A DNA stretch of 64,000 nucleotides from assembly GCF_900101435.1 (NCBI RefSeq), contig NZ_FMZH01000004.1:64615-128614 (forward strand). Reading direction: 5' to 3'. The notes beneath the pieces are model-generated. The model was not told the origin of the DNA. It made no database searches and worked only from the letters and a program-made list of their open reading frames with translations. Source of the DNA: Pedobacter soli (GTDB lineage Bacteria > Bacteroidota > Bacteroidia > Sphingobacteriales > Sphingobacteriaceae). Position numbers and translations under genes: made by a program. Of the stretch, positions 9,216 to 18,865 are shown in pieces (positions within the stretch are counted from its first letter, which is position 1; every line of letters begins with the position of its first letter).

Positions 9216-9357
9216 GGTGAAAAGAAGTCGGGTTTAAACCGGCAGGATGCATATAAAATTTGCGGTGAAAAGTAGTCAAGTTTAAACTGGCATGATGCAT
9301 ATAAAATTGCGTTGAAAAGAAGTCAAGTTTAAACCAGCGTGGTGCATATAAAACTTG
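9216..9357. repeat. Three tandem copies of a 47/48-bp repeat
   Basis: Copies start at 9216, 9264 and 9311; each runs from gtgaaaagaagtc through gtttaaac to gatgcatataaaa. Right after the third copy the sequence aaacttgacttctt is the reverse complement of part of the unit, so the array ends in an inverted piece. Confidence 0.85.
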
Positions 9358-9497
9358 ACTTCTTTGGTAAGTAAATATTTTTTGAAAATCTGTGTTCCAG
9401 TGTTCATGGCGGCCTGTAGTCCTGCTATCCCTCCAAGTCCTCACTCATACTTCGCTCCGGGCTTTCCGTTCTATCAGGTTTATTGGGCAAAGCCTGT

Positions 9498-9604
9498 GGT
9501 TCTAGTGCGACAAACCTCGCAGGTTTTTAAAACCTGCGAGGTTTAATTCGGCGTTTATGTTATTTAAAACCTGCGAGGTTTATTTAGAACTAGAACGGTG
9601 GGTT
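9498..9604. repeat. Palindromic MITE-like element with REP hairpin
   Basis: A near-perfect hairpin with arms aaacctcgcaggttt and aaacctgcgaggttt (9512-9544) is followed by a second right arm at 9566-9581. The block is bounded by ggttctagt on the left and actagaacggtgg on the right, an imperfect terminal inverted repeat. The hairpin resembles dispersed extragenic palindromes of Bacteroidota; mobility is inferred, not shown. Confidence 0.55.
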
Positions 9605-9681
9605 TTTGCGTTAGGGATTGTAAGGGTTTAGTGCCGGTTTTTAACCGGTACCGGAGCGCAGCGCAGCCCTGAAAAGCCCGA

Positions 9682-9708
9682 CCCTTTCCCGATTTTTCAT
9701 CGGGAAGG
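9682..9708. repeat. GC hairpin, possible terminator of the RHH operon
   Basis: Stem ccctttcccgat / atcgggaaggg with a 5-nt loop, 68 bases beyond the stop of the minus-strand RHH gene. It lacks a T tract on that strand. Confidence 0.4.
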
Positions 9709-9720
9709 GAACGCCCAGGT

Positions 9721-9775
9721 TAGTTAACAGTTAACAGTTTGCAATTAACAGTTGGCAGTTTGCAGTTAACAGTTT
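9721..9775. repeat. Degenerate short direct repeats
   Basis: Consecutive variants of a unit such as ttaacagt, ttgcaatt, ttggcagt and ttgcagt run up to the stop codon of the RHH gene. Confidence 0.5.
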
Positions 9776-9943
9776 CTATTCTTCTTTCGCCTTGCCTTTC
9801 TTTCGCGATTTTACAGCCTGCGTAAGTAAAAATTCGATCTGCCCGTTAGTGCTCCTGAATTCATCGGCAGCCCAGGTTTCTACTTCTTTTAATAAAGCAG
9901 GACTAATTCTTAATACAAACGCTTTTTTATCTTTCTCCGCCAT
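9776..9943 (-). CDS. Small Arc/CopG-like ribbon-helix-helix DNA-binding protein
   Basis: A 55-aa protein, too short for most gene callers' default cutoffs. ATG at 9943, TAG at 9776-9778. The sequence KKAFVLRISPALLKEVETWA followed by ADEFRSTNGQIEFLL is a ribbon-helix-helix fold: a strand (AFVLRIS), helix 1 (PALLKEVETWAAD) and helix 2 (STNGQIEFLLTQAV). The tail is very basic (SRKKGKAK). Such proteins bind operator DNA as dimers. It starts 2 bases after the stop of the PH-like membrane protein gene and is the last gene of the SPFH operon; it may regulate that operon (inference). Confidence 0.85.
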   Translation of the reverse strand: MAEKDKKAFVLRISPALLKEVETWAADEFRSTNGQIEFLLTQAVKSRKKGKAKEE

Positions 9944-9945
9944 CT

Positions 9946-10467
9946 TTATTGTATTGCCTGTATGTTGTACCTGGTTTTTAAATTGATGAGGAACATTTCC
10001 ATTTCATCGATTTTATTCGAACTGAACAACAATTTTTTACCGTTTTTAAATTCCAGCTGCAAGCCCCTGTTTTTATCATTTAAAATATACGCCTTATCGT
10101 TAAATTTAAACCAAAGGCGGGTTTTAACACCATAACCGCCATATTCTGAAAATGCATCGTACTTTCTGATATAAGCCTTTTCAATACTCGTCCATTGGTA
10201 AACGCTGGGTTTGAAATGAAAGGGGAAATAGCGGAAAGAAATGCCTTCGATGTTAATTTTTAAGGTTAGCTGGTTTTGCTGGATTAAAAAAATAATTAAA
10301 AAAGGGAGTAGAATGGCAAAAGCAGGGGCGTAGTACATTTTTTTAAATTGATGCAGGGCTTCGCCATCTTTTTGAAAGATCAGGATGAGTAAAGTGGGCA
10401 GCACGGTTATTGCTGTTACCAGATATAGCCACCAGATCTTTAAGCCTTGTTTCTCCTCAAATTCCAT
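9946..10467 (-). CDS. Two-TM membrane protein with PH-like C-terminal domain
   Basis: A 173-aa protein. Two hydrophobic helices (about residues 12-31 and 45-64) separated by a short charged loop are followed by a soluble beta-rich segment (KINIEGISFRYFPFH, WTSIEKAYIRKYD, GLQLEFKNGKKLLFSS) that has the look of bacterial PH-like domains. No exact family is recognised. It is 4 bases after the SPFH gene and 2 bases before the RHH gene, so the three are one transcript. It probably works with the SPFH scaffold in the membrane. Confidence 0.75.
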   Translation of the reverse strand: MEFEEKQGLKIWWLYLVTAITVLPTLLILIFQKDGEALHQFKKMYYAPAFAILLPFLIIFLIQQNQLTLKINIEGISFRYFPFHFKPSVYQWTSIEKAYIRKYDAFSEYGGYGVKTRLWFKFNDKAYILNDKNRGLQLEFKNGKKLLFSSNKIDEMEMFLINLKTRYNIQAIQ

Positions 10468-10471
10468 TATC

Positions 10472-11329
10472 CTAATTGTATAAGGTGCCGGTGTTTACTA
10501 CGGGTTGCACATGGCGGTCGCCACAAAGTACCACGAGCAGGTTGCTCACCATTGCCGCTTTGCGTTCTTCATCAAGCTCAACAATGCCTTTTTGCGATAA
10601 TTTTTCTAAAGCCATTTCTACCATGCCTACCGCGCCTTCTACAATAAGTTTACGCGCCGCAATTACTGCTGTAGCCTGCTGGCGTTGTAACATGGCACTG
10701 GCAATTTCGGGTGCATAGGCCAGGTGCGAAATGCGGGCTTCCAACACTTCAATACCTGCTCTTGATAAACGCTCGTTCAATTCGTTTTCTAAAAACTCGC
10801 TCACTTTTTCGGCGCCATCTTTTAAGGTAATGGTATTTTCTTCGCCCTCAGCATGGTCATAAGGAAAAATGTTGGCCAAATGCCTCACTGCAGCTTCGCT
10901 CTGGATATTAACGTATTGCATGTAATTCTCTACTGAGAAAATGGCTTTGGCTGTTTCATTTACTTTCCAAACCACTACAGCAGCAATTTCGATCGGGTTA
11001 CCCAGCTTATCGTTTACTTTTAGTTGTTGCCCGTTTAGGTTGTTGGCGCGTAAAGAAACTTTTCTTTTGCTGGTTAATGGGTTTACCCAAAAAAAGCCGT
11101 CGGTTTTTACCGTACCTACATATTTACCAAAGAGGGTTAATACTTTCGATTCGTTGGGGTTGTTGATAATCAATCCCGGTAAAACCAGAAAGAAATTAAA
11201 GGCCAGGATACAGCCTCCCCAAATAAAACTTTCGGTAACGAAACAGAAAATTGCCGCACCCAAAAGCGCTACAAATAAGGCGAATGTTAAATAGCCTGAT
11301 GGCGGGTTAATGATTTTTTCTTGATACAT
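10472..11329 (-). CDS. SPFH/band-7 (stomatin-like) membrane protein
   Basis: A 285-aa protein starting [12 protein letters not shown]. The open frame continues 34 codons upstream with a hydrophobic leader, but that start would run to within 18 bases of the divergent gene, so the ATG at 11329 is preferred. Two hydrophobic segments (about residues 12-60) precede the SPFH domain ([32 protein letters not shown]; the long helix [28 protein letters not shown] then [21 protein letters not shown]). SPFH proteins form oligomeric membrane scaffolds. The end, [21 protein letters not shown], is well formed, so it is full length. First gene of the operon ending with the RHH protein. Confidence 0.88.
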   Translation of the reverse strand: MYQEKIINPPSGYLTFALFVALLGAAIFCFVTESFIWGGCILAFNFFLVLPGLIINNPNESKVLTLFGKYVGTVKTDGFFWVNPLTSKRKVSLRANNLNGQQLKVNDKLGNPIEIAAVVVWKVNETAKAIFSVENYMQYVNIQSEAAVRHLANIFPYDHAEGEENTITLKDGAEKVSEFLENELNERLSRAGIEVLEARISHLAYAPEIASAMLQRQQATAVIAARKLIVEGAVGMVEMALEKLSQKGIVELDEERKAAMVSNLLVVLCGDRHVQPVVNTGTLYN

Positions 11330-11418
11330 GATTGATATTAATTTGATATCATAAAGTAAAATATAAAATCCGGTAATTGCAAACAAAATCTGTAAAATGT
11401 ATATTGAGATAAAAATGT

Positions 11419-11426
11419 TAATTTTG
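11419..11426 (+). promoter_or_regulatory. Bacteroidota -7 promoter element (TAATTTTG)
   Basis: Matches the TAnnTTTG consensus of the Bacteroidota primary sigma factor. It would start a transcript about 16-20 bases before the TTG start of the HD-domain gene. The -33 TTTG box is not clear. Confidence 0.4.
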
Positions 11427-11448
11427 AACATACTATAATTACACCGTT

Positions 11449-13527
11449 TTGGCCAAAATCAAGAGAAATTCACACAAAATCCTTTACCGTAAATATTCAT
11501 CCAACCTTAAATATGTGATGATGATATTTACTGTTTTTATCATTACGCTATTCTTGCCGAAGCAGCCCCGGTTCAGGTATGAGTTTGAAAAAAATGCGGT
11601 CTGGAAGAATAAAGACCTGATTTCGCCTTTCAGTTTTGCTATTTTAAAAACTAGCCCACAGGTAAGCGCCGATAAAAAGAATGCTTTAAAGGATATTTTG
11701 CCGGTGTATCAGTTTGATAAGGAGATTACGGCAAATGCGCTTGATGAGTTTTCGAACGAGTTTGATATTAAGTGGAAATCGAAACAGCTGGATGAGAAAG
11801 GCAGGGAGGTTTATAAAAGTACGGCTTATAAACTGCTGCAATCTATTTATCAGAAAGGTATTATAGGCTTAAATGTAAAACACCAGGCCGGCAAGAAGAA
11901 TTACGATTTTTCGCTTGTTGAAAATAATGTAGCCCAGGAGCACAATACGCAGGATGTTTTTACTGCAGAAACAGCCCTGAATTTTTTTAAAGCTAATTTT
12001 AAGGCACCTAATCCGGTAATGGGCGATTTGGTAGCCAATTTGGCCATCGATCACATTACACCTAATATTGTATTTGATGAACGTTTAACCAAAACGATAC
12101 AGGACAATACCATCAGCAATATTTCTACCACGAAGGGGATGGTGCAGAAAGGCGAACTGATAGTAGCCAAAAACGACGTAATAGACGAAGAGATTTACCA
12201 GAAACTCGAATCGTATAAGGCCACTTACGATGCGCAAACCAAAACGATAGGGAGCAGGGCACTGGTTTATTTAGGCCAGGTGGTACTGGTTGGCTTTATC
12301 CTTACCATATTAATGTCGTTCCTGTTCCTGTTCCGTAAAGATATCTTTGCCGATAACCGGCAGCTCTCATTAATCCTGATTGTTACCACAGGCATGCTGC
12401 TGGCGCTTACCTGGGCTATCAAAATAGAAATACCGAGTCTTTATTATATACCATTCTGTGTGGTGCCGATTATTATCAGGATTCTGTTCGATACGCGTTT
12501 GGCGCTCTACCTGCATATGCTGGTGATTTTAATAGCAGGATTTTTTGTGGCCAATAGCTTCGAATTTGTGTTTTACCAGGTTACAGCCGGGATGGTGGCT
12601 ATTTTCAGTATTAAAAACTTTGTTAAGCGCGAGCGCTTTTTGGTTTCGGCTTTATTTATTTTGCTGGCCTACTTTGTAGCCTTTGTAGGTATTGCTTTGC
12701 TGCGTGAGGGCTCGTTCCGCGAAATTGAATGGCTTAATTTTATTCCTTTCGTATTTAGCGTGTTGTTGTCGCTGCTGGCTTATCCTTTAATTTACCTGTT
12801 CGAACGTATTTTTGGTATCACATCTGATGTGGCGCTGATTGAGCTGACCAATACGAATAATAAACTGCTCAGGGAGCTTGCTTTTAAAGCACCAGGTACA
12901 TTCCAACACTCGTTACAGGTGGCGAACCTGGCCGAGGCTGCCATATTTAAAATAGGAGGTAATTCGGTGCTGGTAAGGGCAGGTGCGCTGTACCATGATA
13001 TTGGTAAGGTAGACAACCCGCAATATTTTATCGAGAACCAGAATACGGCCGTGAGTCCGCACGATAAACTACCTTATGAGCAGAGTGCACAGATCATTAT
13101 TCAGCACGTACATAAAGGAATTGAAATTTTAAGAAAGAACCAGATTCCGGAAGCGATTATCGATTTTATCAGAACGCACCACGGAAATACCCGGGTCGAT
13201 TATTTTTATCAGTCGTTTTTGAAAAATTCGCCCGAAAAATTCGTCGACGAAAACATTTTTCGCTACCCCGGACCGATACCTTTTAGCAAAGAAACTGGTG
13301 TGTTAATGTTGGCAGATTCGGTCGAAGCTGCCTCAAGAAGTCTGAAAAATCCGGATGCGCAGAACATAAATGACCTGGTTGAACGGATAATTAACTACAA
13401 ATTGGAGCAAAATCAGCTTGATGATTGCGATTTAACGTTAAAAGATATTGAAACTATCAAATTGATATTCAAGACGATGCTGATGAGTATCTATCATGTG
13501 CGCATAGATTATCAACAATTATCATAA
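11449..13527 (+). CDS. 7TM-HD family HDIG metal-dependent phosphohydrolase (PgpH-like)
   Basis: A 692-aa membrane protein. It opens with TTG (MAKIKRNSHK...); the basic start before the first TM helix (about 20-37) is natural, and a later ATG at 11518 would cut that helix. Then come a large extracytoplasmic 7TMR-HDED domain (about 40-265), seven or so TM helices (about 272-452) and an HD domain: H487 in TFQHSLQ, H516-D517-I-G-K, then IIQHVHKG and RTHHGN. In Gram-positive bacteria PgpH hydrolyses cyclic di-AMP; that substrate is likely here but unproven. It is divergent from the SPFH operon. Confidence 0.9.
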   Translation: MAKIKRNSHKILYRKYSSNLKYVMMIFTVFIITLFLPKQPRFRYEFEKNAVWKNKDLISPFSFAILKTSPQVSADKKNALKDILPVYQFDKEITANALDEFSNEFDIKWKSKQLDEKGREVYKSTAYKLLQSIYQKGIIGLNVKHQAGKKNYDFSLVENNVAQEHNTQDVFTAETALNFFKANFKAPNPVMGDLVANLAIDHITPNIVFDERLTKTIQDNTISNISTTKGMVQKGELIVAKNDVIDEEIYQKLESYKATYDAQTKTIGSRALVYLGQVVLVGFILTILMSFLFLFRKDIFADNRQLSLILIVTTGMLLALTWAIKIEIPSLYYIPFCVVPIIIRILFDTRLALYLHMLVILIAGFFVANSFEFVFYQVTAGMVAIFSIKNFVKRERFLVSALFILLAYFVAFVGIALLREGSFREIEWLNFIPFVFSVLLSLLAYPLIYLFERIFGITSDVALIELTNTNNKLLRELAFKAPGTFQHSLQVANLAEAAIFKIGGNSVLVRAGALYHDIGKVDNPQYFIENQNTAVSPHDKLPYEQSAQIIIQHVHKGIEILRKNQIPEAIIDFIRTHHGNTRVDYFYQSFLKNSPEKFVDENIFRYPGPIPFSKETGVLMLADSVEAASRSLKNPDAQNINDLVERIINYKLEQNQLDDCDLTLKDIETIKLIFKTMLMSIYHVRIDYQQLS

Positions 13528-13533
13528 TTTTTT

Positions 13534-13563
13534 TTTGCAGAATAACTTGTTTTACTATATTTG
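13534..13563 (+). promoter_or_regulatory. Promoter of tRNA-Ser (TTTG-N18-TATATTTG)
   Basis: A -33 box TTTG at 13534-13537 and a -7 box TATATTTG at 13556-13563 with an 18-bp spacer, very near the Bacteroidota consensus, about 46 bases before the mature tRNA. Confidence 0.75.
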
Positions 13564-13609
13564 CAGACCTCAAAACAACGCCGGTAGGGCGAAAAAGAGA
13601 GGATGAAAA

Positions 13610-13696
13610 GGTGAGGTGCCTGAGAGGCCGAAAGGAACAGTTTGCTAAACTGTCGTACTGGTAACGGTACCGCGGGTTCGAATCCCGCCCTCACCG
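13610..13696 (+). tRNA. tRNA-Ser (anticodon GCU)
   Basis: An 87-nt cloverleaf: acceptor ggtgagg / cctcacc with discriminator G, anticodon stem cagtt / aactg around loop ttgctaa (anticodon GCT), a long variable arm (cgtactggtaacggtac), and T-loop gttcgaatcc. The long variable arm and GCT anticodon give Ser for AGC/AGU codons. CCA is not encoded. It is followed by a strong terminator. Confidence 0.97.
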
Positions 13697-13709
13697 CTGA
13701 AAAAAAATG

Positions 13710-13733
13710 AACCCTGCAATGCAGGGTTTTTTT
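13710..13733 (+). terminator. Rho-independent terminator after tRNA-Ser
   Basis: Stem aaccctgc / gcagggtt with an AAT loop followed directly by a run of seven T. Confidence 0.9.
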
Positions 13734-14085
13734 ATGCGGTTTTTATTTTGTTAAATAACTGGTAATCAATATTTTACGATTTAAATTCCTTTTTTTAAGC
13801 TACTCAAATTAAAAATCACCGTAATTTGTACATTTTTCACTTTCTCTAAAAGGTATTTTAAGCGTGTTTTACAGATTAATCAATACCCACAAAATAATAC
13901 TGCATTCCCAATATGATAAATAGATTCATGCAAGGGGGGATATTAATCCTGCTTAATATAGTCCTAATCTGTACCCAGTAAGATTTTACAAAGAGTGAGG
14001 TTTTGTGACAATAAAGCCGATAAGGGAAGTAATTTTCAACTCACAGTTGGCAACTCAATACATTTAATATTGATTGGACGAAACA
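13734..14085. other. Gap with no recognised feature
   Basis: AT-rich sequence between the tRNA-Ser terminator and the 3' end of the minus-strand AraC gene. I see no open frame, RNA gene or strong hairpin. Confidence 0.6.
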
Positions 14086-14982
14086 TTAATTAAGCGTCCT
14101 AAATTCGTTTGGAGTTAATCCTACACGCTGTTTGAACAAACGGTTCAGGTGCTGAGGATATTTGAAACCTAGTTCGTATGCGATTTCACTGACGGTTTTC
14201 CTGGTACCGTATATTTTGTTCTTCGCAATATCTATGATTTTATTTTGGATGTATTCTTGTGCGGTAGAACCTGTTTCTTTTTTGATCAGGTCGCCAAAAT
14301 ACTTTGCTGAGAAATGGAGTTGATCGGCACAGTAAGCTACAGAAGGAAATCCAAGGGTGTATGGCTTCTCAGATTCAAAATAATTGTTGAGCAAATTTTC
14401 AAATTTATCAATCACCCCCTTATTCACCGTTTCGCGGGTGATGAACTGCCTGTCATAGAAACGGTCGCAATGATTGAAAAGCAATTCGATATTGGAAGCA
14501 ATAACCTTCTTGCTATGTTTATCTATTGACTGGTGCAGCTCTGTATCGATCTTTGAAAAAAGATCCAATACCAGATCCCTTTCTTTTGGCGAAAGGTGAA
14601 GTGCCTCATTTGTGTTATAACTGAAAAAGCTATACTCGGCAATGGCCTTGCCTAAAGAAGTCCCCAATAGCATATCCGGATGGAAAACCAGGCCATGGCC
14701 TACGGGCTGATAGTAGTCTACTTTATTCTCTACATCAATCATCTGTCCGGGAGAAATGAATACAAGCGTACCTTCCTGATAATCGTAGTACTCGCGGCCA
14801 TACTTCAGGTCACCACATTTCACGTCTTTTAAAAAGACACAATACAGATCAAAATACATCTTAGACCCGGTCCGTTTGTTTGCTTTCGAGAAATCAAGAA
14901 CACTAACCAGCGGATGGATGGTTTGATGGTTATTAAATGCATTGTATTCTGCAATTGACTTAAAGTGAAATTCCTTTTCCAT
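14086..14982 (-). CDS. AraC-family transcriptional regulator
   Basis: A 298-aa regulator. The N-terminal cupin-like effector domain (about 1-180, with DYQEGTLVFISPGQ) is followed by two helix-turn-helix motifs in the last 100 residues (FPSVAYCADQLHFSAKYFGDL and KTVSEIAYELGFKYPQHLNRLF, ending in GLTPNEFR, the classic AraC signature). A start seven codons upstream (15003) is possible, but the ATG at 14982 has an acaggt box before it. It is divergent from the aldo/keto reductase operon and probably controls it; this gene order is usual for AraC-type activators of oxidoreductase operons. Confidence 0.9.
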   Translation of the reverse strand: MEKEFHFKSIAEYNAFNNHQTIHPLVSVLDFSKANKRTGSKMYFDLYCVFLKDVKCGDLKYGREYYDYQEGTLVFISPGQMIDVENKVDYYQPVGHGLVFHPDMLLGTSLGKAIAEYSFFSYNTNEALHLSPKERDLVLDLFSKIDTELHQSIDKHSKKVIASNIELLFNHCDRFYDRQFITRETVNKGVIDKFENLLNNYFESEKPYTLGFPSVAYCADQLHFSAKYFGDLIKKETGSTAQEYIQNKIIDIAKNKIYGTRKTVSEIAYELGFKYPQHLNRLFKQRVGLTPNEFRTLN

Positions 14983-15039
14983 AACCTGTTGTTTATGAAT
15001 CAAAAATAAACATTAATCGTTGGTTTATACAGCATGCAT

Positions 15040-15109
15040 TATCCGATCGGGAATATTGGTAGTAAAAGCAGGAATCTGTCTACACCTGATGGTGCCCATC
15101 GGTCGGATA
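15040..15109. promoter_or_regulatory. Inverted repeat in the AraC / reductase divergent promoter
   Basis: Arms tatccgatcg (15040-15049) and cggtcggata (15100-15109) match in 9 of 10 positions as an inverted pair. They enclose the 26-bp GGTAGT-N9-AATCTGTCTAC element. A candidate regulator site in the 180-bp divergent region. Confidence 0.4.
15058..15083 (+). promoter_or_regulatory. Putative AraC operator, copy 1 (GGTAGT-N9-AATCTGTCTAC)
   Basis: A 26-bp two-part element 82 bases before the first reductase gene. The same pattern with identical outer parts and spacing occurs at 18791-18816 before the flavodoxin gene. Confidence 0.5.
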
Positions 15110-15117
15110 TTTGTTGA

Positions 15118-16017
<900 letters not shown>

Positions 16018-16030
16018 GGATAAAAATTGA

Positions 16031-17017
<987 letters not shown>

Positions 17018-17063
17018 ATGATAATATTTAAATCAATCTATACCCACCTAAATTAAAAACCAC

Positions 17064-17537
17064 ATGAGAAAAACTATTACCGGGGCATTATTGCTGGTAC
17101 TTACCTCTGTACTTTCCTATGCCCAGGCGCCGGGAGGTCGCACATCTACGCCTTCTAAAGCTGAGCAGGAAGTATTAGACCTATCGAAAAAGAAATGGGA
17201 TTGGATGGCAGATAAAAATGCAGATTCACTGGCCGTCCTGTTTGATGATAAATCTGTATTCGTACACATGGGTGGGAGCTGGGGGAAAGCACAGGAAGTA
17301 AACATAATCAAGTCGGGCGGTATTCATTACAAAAAAGCCGATATCCATTCTGCAAGTGTAAACATTATCGATAATACGGCTATCTTATTGAATAATATCA
17401 CCTTGTTGGCTGTTGTAGGCGGAAACGAGGTGACCAATCTATTTATTGTGACGGAGGTTTACATCAGAGAGAACAAGAGATGGAAACTGGGTTCGCTTTC
17501 TTTTACCAAGATCAATACGCCAGGTAGTCCACGTTAA
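17064..17537 (+). CDS. Exported NTF2-like (DUF4440) protein
   Basis: A 157-aa protein with a signal peptide (KTITGALLLVLTSVLSYAQ) and a SnoaL/DUF4440-type fold: a long helix (AEQEVLDLSKKKWDWMADKNADSLAVLFDD), then KSVFVHMGGSWGKAQEVNIIKSG and beta strands ending KRWKLGSLSFT. Similar proteins bind small ligands or act as isomerases; no catalytic site is certain. It lies in the middle of the reductase operon and is the first of its exported members. Confidence 0.82.
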   Translation: MRKTITGALLLVLTSVLSYAQAPGGRTSTPSKAEQEVLDLSKKKWDWMADKNADSLAVLFDDKSVFVHMGGSWGKAQEVNIIKSGGIHYKKADIHSASVNIIDNTAILLNNITLLAVVGGNEVTNLFIVTEVYIRENKRWKLGSLSFTKINTPGSPR

Positions 17538-17549
17538 ACCTTGTTAGAA

Positions 17550-17650
17550 AACCTTTTTGCCCGGTAGATGTTTTGGTGTTGGAAAATGGTTTAATGCTGG
17601 TTTCGGATGACTTTGCAGGTGTAATCTACCGGATCACTTATAAGAAATAA
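17550..17650 (+). pseudogene. C-terminal remnant of a PQQ-type sugar/sorbosone dehydrogenase
   Basis: Between two intact genes there is an open stretch without a start that reads PVDVLVLENGLMLVSDDFAG then VIYRITYKK and a TAA at 17648-17650. This resembles the last beta-propeller blade of glucose/sorbosone dehydrogenases (pattern DGSLLVSDD.AG.IYRI.Y). Only about 33 residues are left, so most of a gene was lost by deletion. The assignment rests on a short motif. Confidence 0.5.
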
Positions 17651-17694
17651 TAAAGCTGGGCTTATCCGATTGGCCCGATAAAAACATAGGTAGT

Positions 17695-18786
17695 ATGATT
17701 AAGATTAGACCAGAGATAATACTAACAGCAGTTTTACTTTCGCTTAGTTCACTTCGGGTAAGTGGCCAGCAGCAGAAAACTGGTAAGCCATTAATGATTG
17801 CTGAGCAGGGAAGTTTTGCAATTGGTGGCAAAGTGAATTTAACGCAAGGTGTATTCGATATTAAAAATGCACTCAAGCCGGATGGGCAGACTTTTCATGG
17901 AGACCATGCCTATGTTTTTTATCAGCTCCCTGTTAAGGCGCACAGGTATTCGCTGGTTTTCCTTCACGGGGCCGGGCAATCCAAAAAGACCTGGGAGACC
18001 ACGCCAGACGGTCGGGAGGGTTTTCAGAACATATTCTTGAGGCGTGGGTTCGGGGTTTATCTGCTGGATCAGCCCCGCCGTGGTGAAGCCGGAAAAAGTA
18101 TGGTTGCCGCAACTGTCACGCCAACTGCTGATGAACAGTTCTGGTTTACGCAGTTCCGCATTGGCAATTATCCACAGTATTTCCCTGGCGTTCAGTTTCC
18201 TCAAGATGCTGCATCTCTGGAGCAGTTCTACAGGCAAATGACCCCAAATACGGGTACGTTTGATGCTTCTGTAATAAGCGAATCAGTTTCAGCACTTTTG
18301 GATAAAATTGATGGCGGTATTCTGGTCACCCATTCGCAGGGAGGCGGTCCCGGCTGGTTAACGGGAATAAAAAACGATAAGGTAAAAGCAATAGTTGCCT
18401 ATGAACCATACAGCGGATTTGTATTTCCTGAAGGGGAATTGCCTTCACCCATTGCTTCAACGGGGCTTTTTGGTGCGCTGAAAGGAACTGAAATTTCGAT
18501 GGAAGATTTTAAAAAGCTTACCAGGATGCCGATTGTAATCTACTATGGCGATAACATCGCGGCTTCACCCACCTCAGTGTGGAACCAGGATCACTGGCGT
18601 TCGGGGCTTGAAATGGCCAGGCTTTGGGTAAAAACCATCAATAAACACGGCGGCGATGCCCAGGTGGTTCACCTGCCAGAGATTGGGATCAAAGGCAATA
18701 CCCACTTTCCTTTTGCTGATCTGAATAACCTTGAAGTAGCCGATGTATTGTCGGCCTGGCTAAGGAAAAAAGGTTTGGATAGGTAA
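17695..18786 (+). CDS. Exported alpha/beta-hydrolase
   Basis: A 363-aa protein with a signal peptide (IILTAVLLSLSSLRVSGQQ). It has an alpha/beta-hydrolase core: oxyanion region VFLHGAGQSKKTW (about 88-100), DQPRRGEAG (about 125-133) and a Ser214 nucleophile in the elbow VTHSQGGGPG. The His near GNTHFPFADL and an acid in the IYYGDNI segment can complete the triad. Likely a periplasmic esterase or lactonase; the substrate is unknown. A similar fold occurs again at 20244 in the same operon, but with a Cys nucleophile. Confidence 0.85.
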   Translation: MIKIRPEIILTAVLLSLSSLRVSGQQQKTGKPLMIAEQGSFAIGGKVNLTQGVFDIKNALKPDGQTFHGDHAYVFYQLPVKAHRYSLVFLHGAGQSKKTWETTPDGREGFQNIFLRRGFGVYLLDQPRRGEAGKSMVAATVTPTADEQFWFTQFRIGNYPQYFPGVQFPQDAASLEQFYRQMTPNTGTFDASVISESVSALLDKIDGGILVTHSQGGGPGWLTGIKNDKVKAIVAYEPYSGFVFPEGELPSPIASTGLFGALKGTEISMEDFKKLTRMPIVIYYGDNIAASPTSVWNQDHWRSGLEMARLWVKTINKHGGDAQVVHLPEIGIKGNTHFPFADLNNLEVADVLSAWLRKKGLDR

Positions 18787-18790
18787 TACG

Positions 18791-18816
18791 GGTAGTCTTT
18801 TCGGTAATCTGTCTAC
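18791..18816 (+). promoter_or_regulatory. Putative AraC operator, copy 2
   Basis: GGTAGT-N9-AATCTGTCTAC, the same two-part 26-bp element as at 15058-15083, lies 49 bases before the flavodoxin start and suggests a second regulated promoter within the operon. Confidence 0.5.
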
Positions 18817-18865
18817 TTTATAGCCGCTTATCTTGTCGAAATTTGTAATCAGATATCAGACACAG

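Larger units (their letters stand above)
9089..9775. other. Repeat-rich gap without a credible gene
   Basis: This gap between the thiolase and the RHH operon holds a 47/48-bp tandem repeat, a MITE-like palindromic element, a GC hairpin and a run of aacagtt-type direct repeats. An 84-codon frame on the minus strand (9190-9444) is built from the tandem repeat and is not believed. Confidence 0.7.

Noticed and set aside
9190..9444. 84-codon minus-strand frame
   Set aside because: Built from the 47/48-bp tandem repeat; low-complexity peptide with His/Tyr-rich repeats and no domain.
11330..11431. 34-codon N-terminal extension of the SPFH protein
   Set aside because: It lies in the divergent promoter region and would put an extra hydrophobic helix before the usual MYQEK start.
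13512..13694. 60-codon minus-strand frame over tRNA-Ser
   Set aside because: It is the antisense reading of the tRNA gene (AGFEP-type peptide), a known artefact.
17839..18237. 132-codon frame antisense to the alpha/beta-hydrolase gene
   Set aside because: The plus-strand gene has a signal peptide and catalytic motifs; the antisense frame has none.
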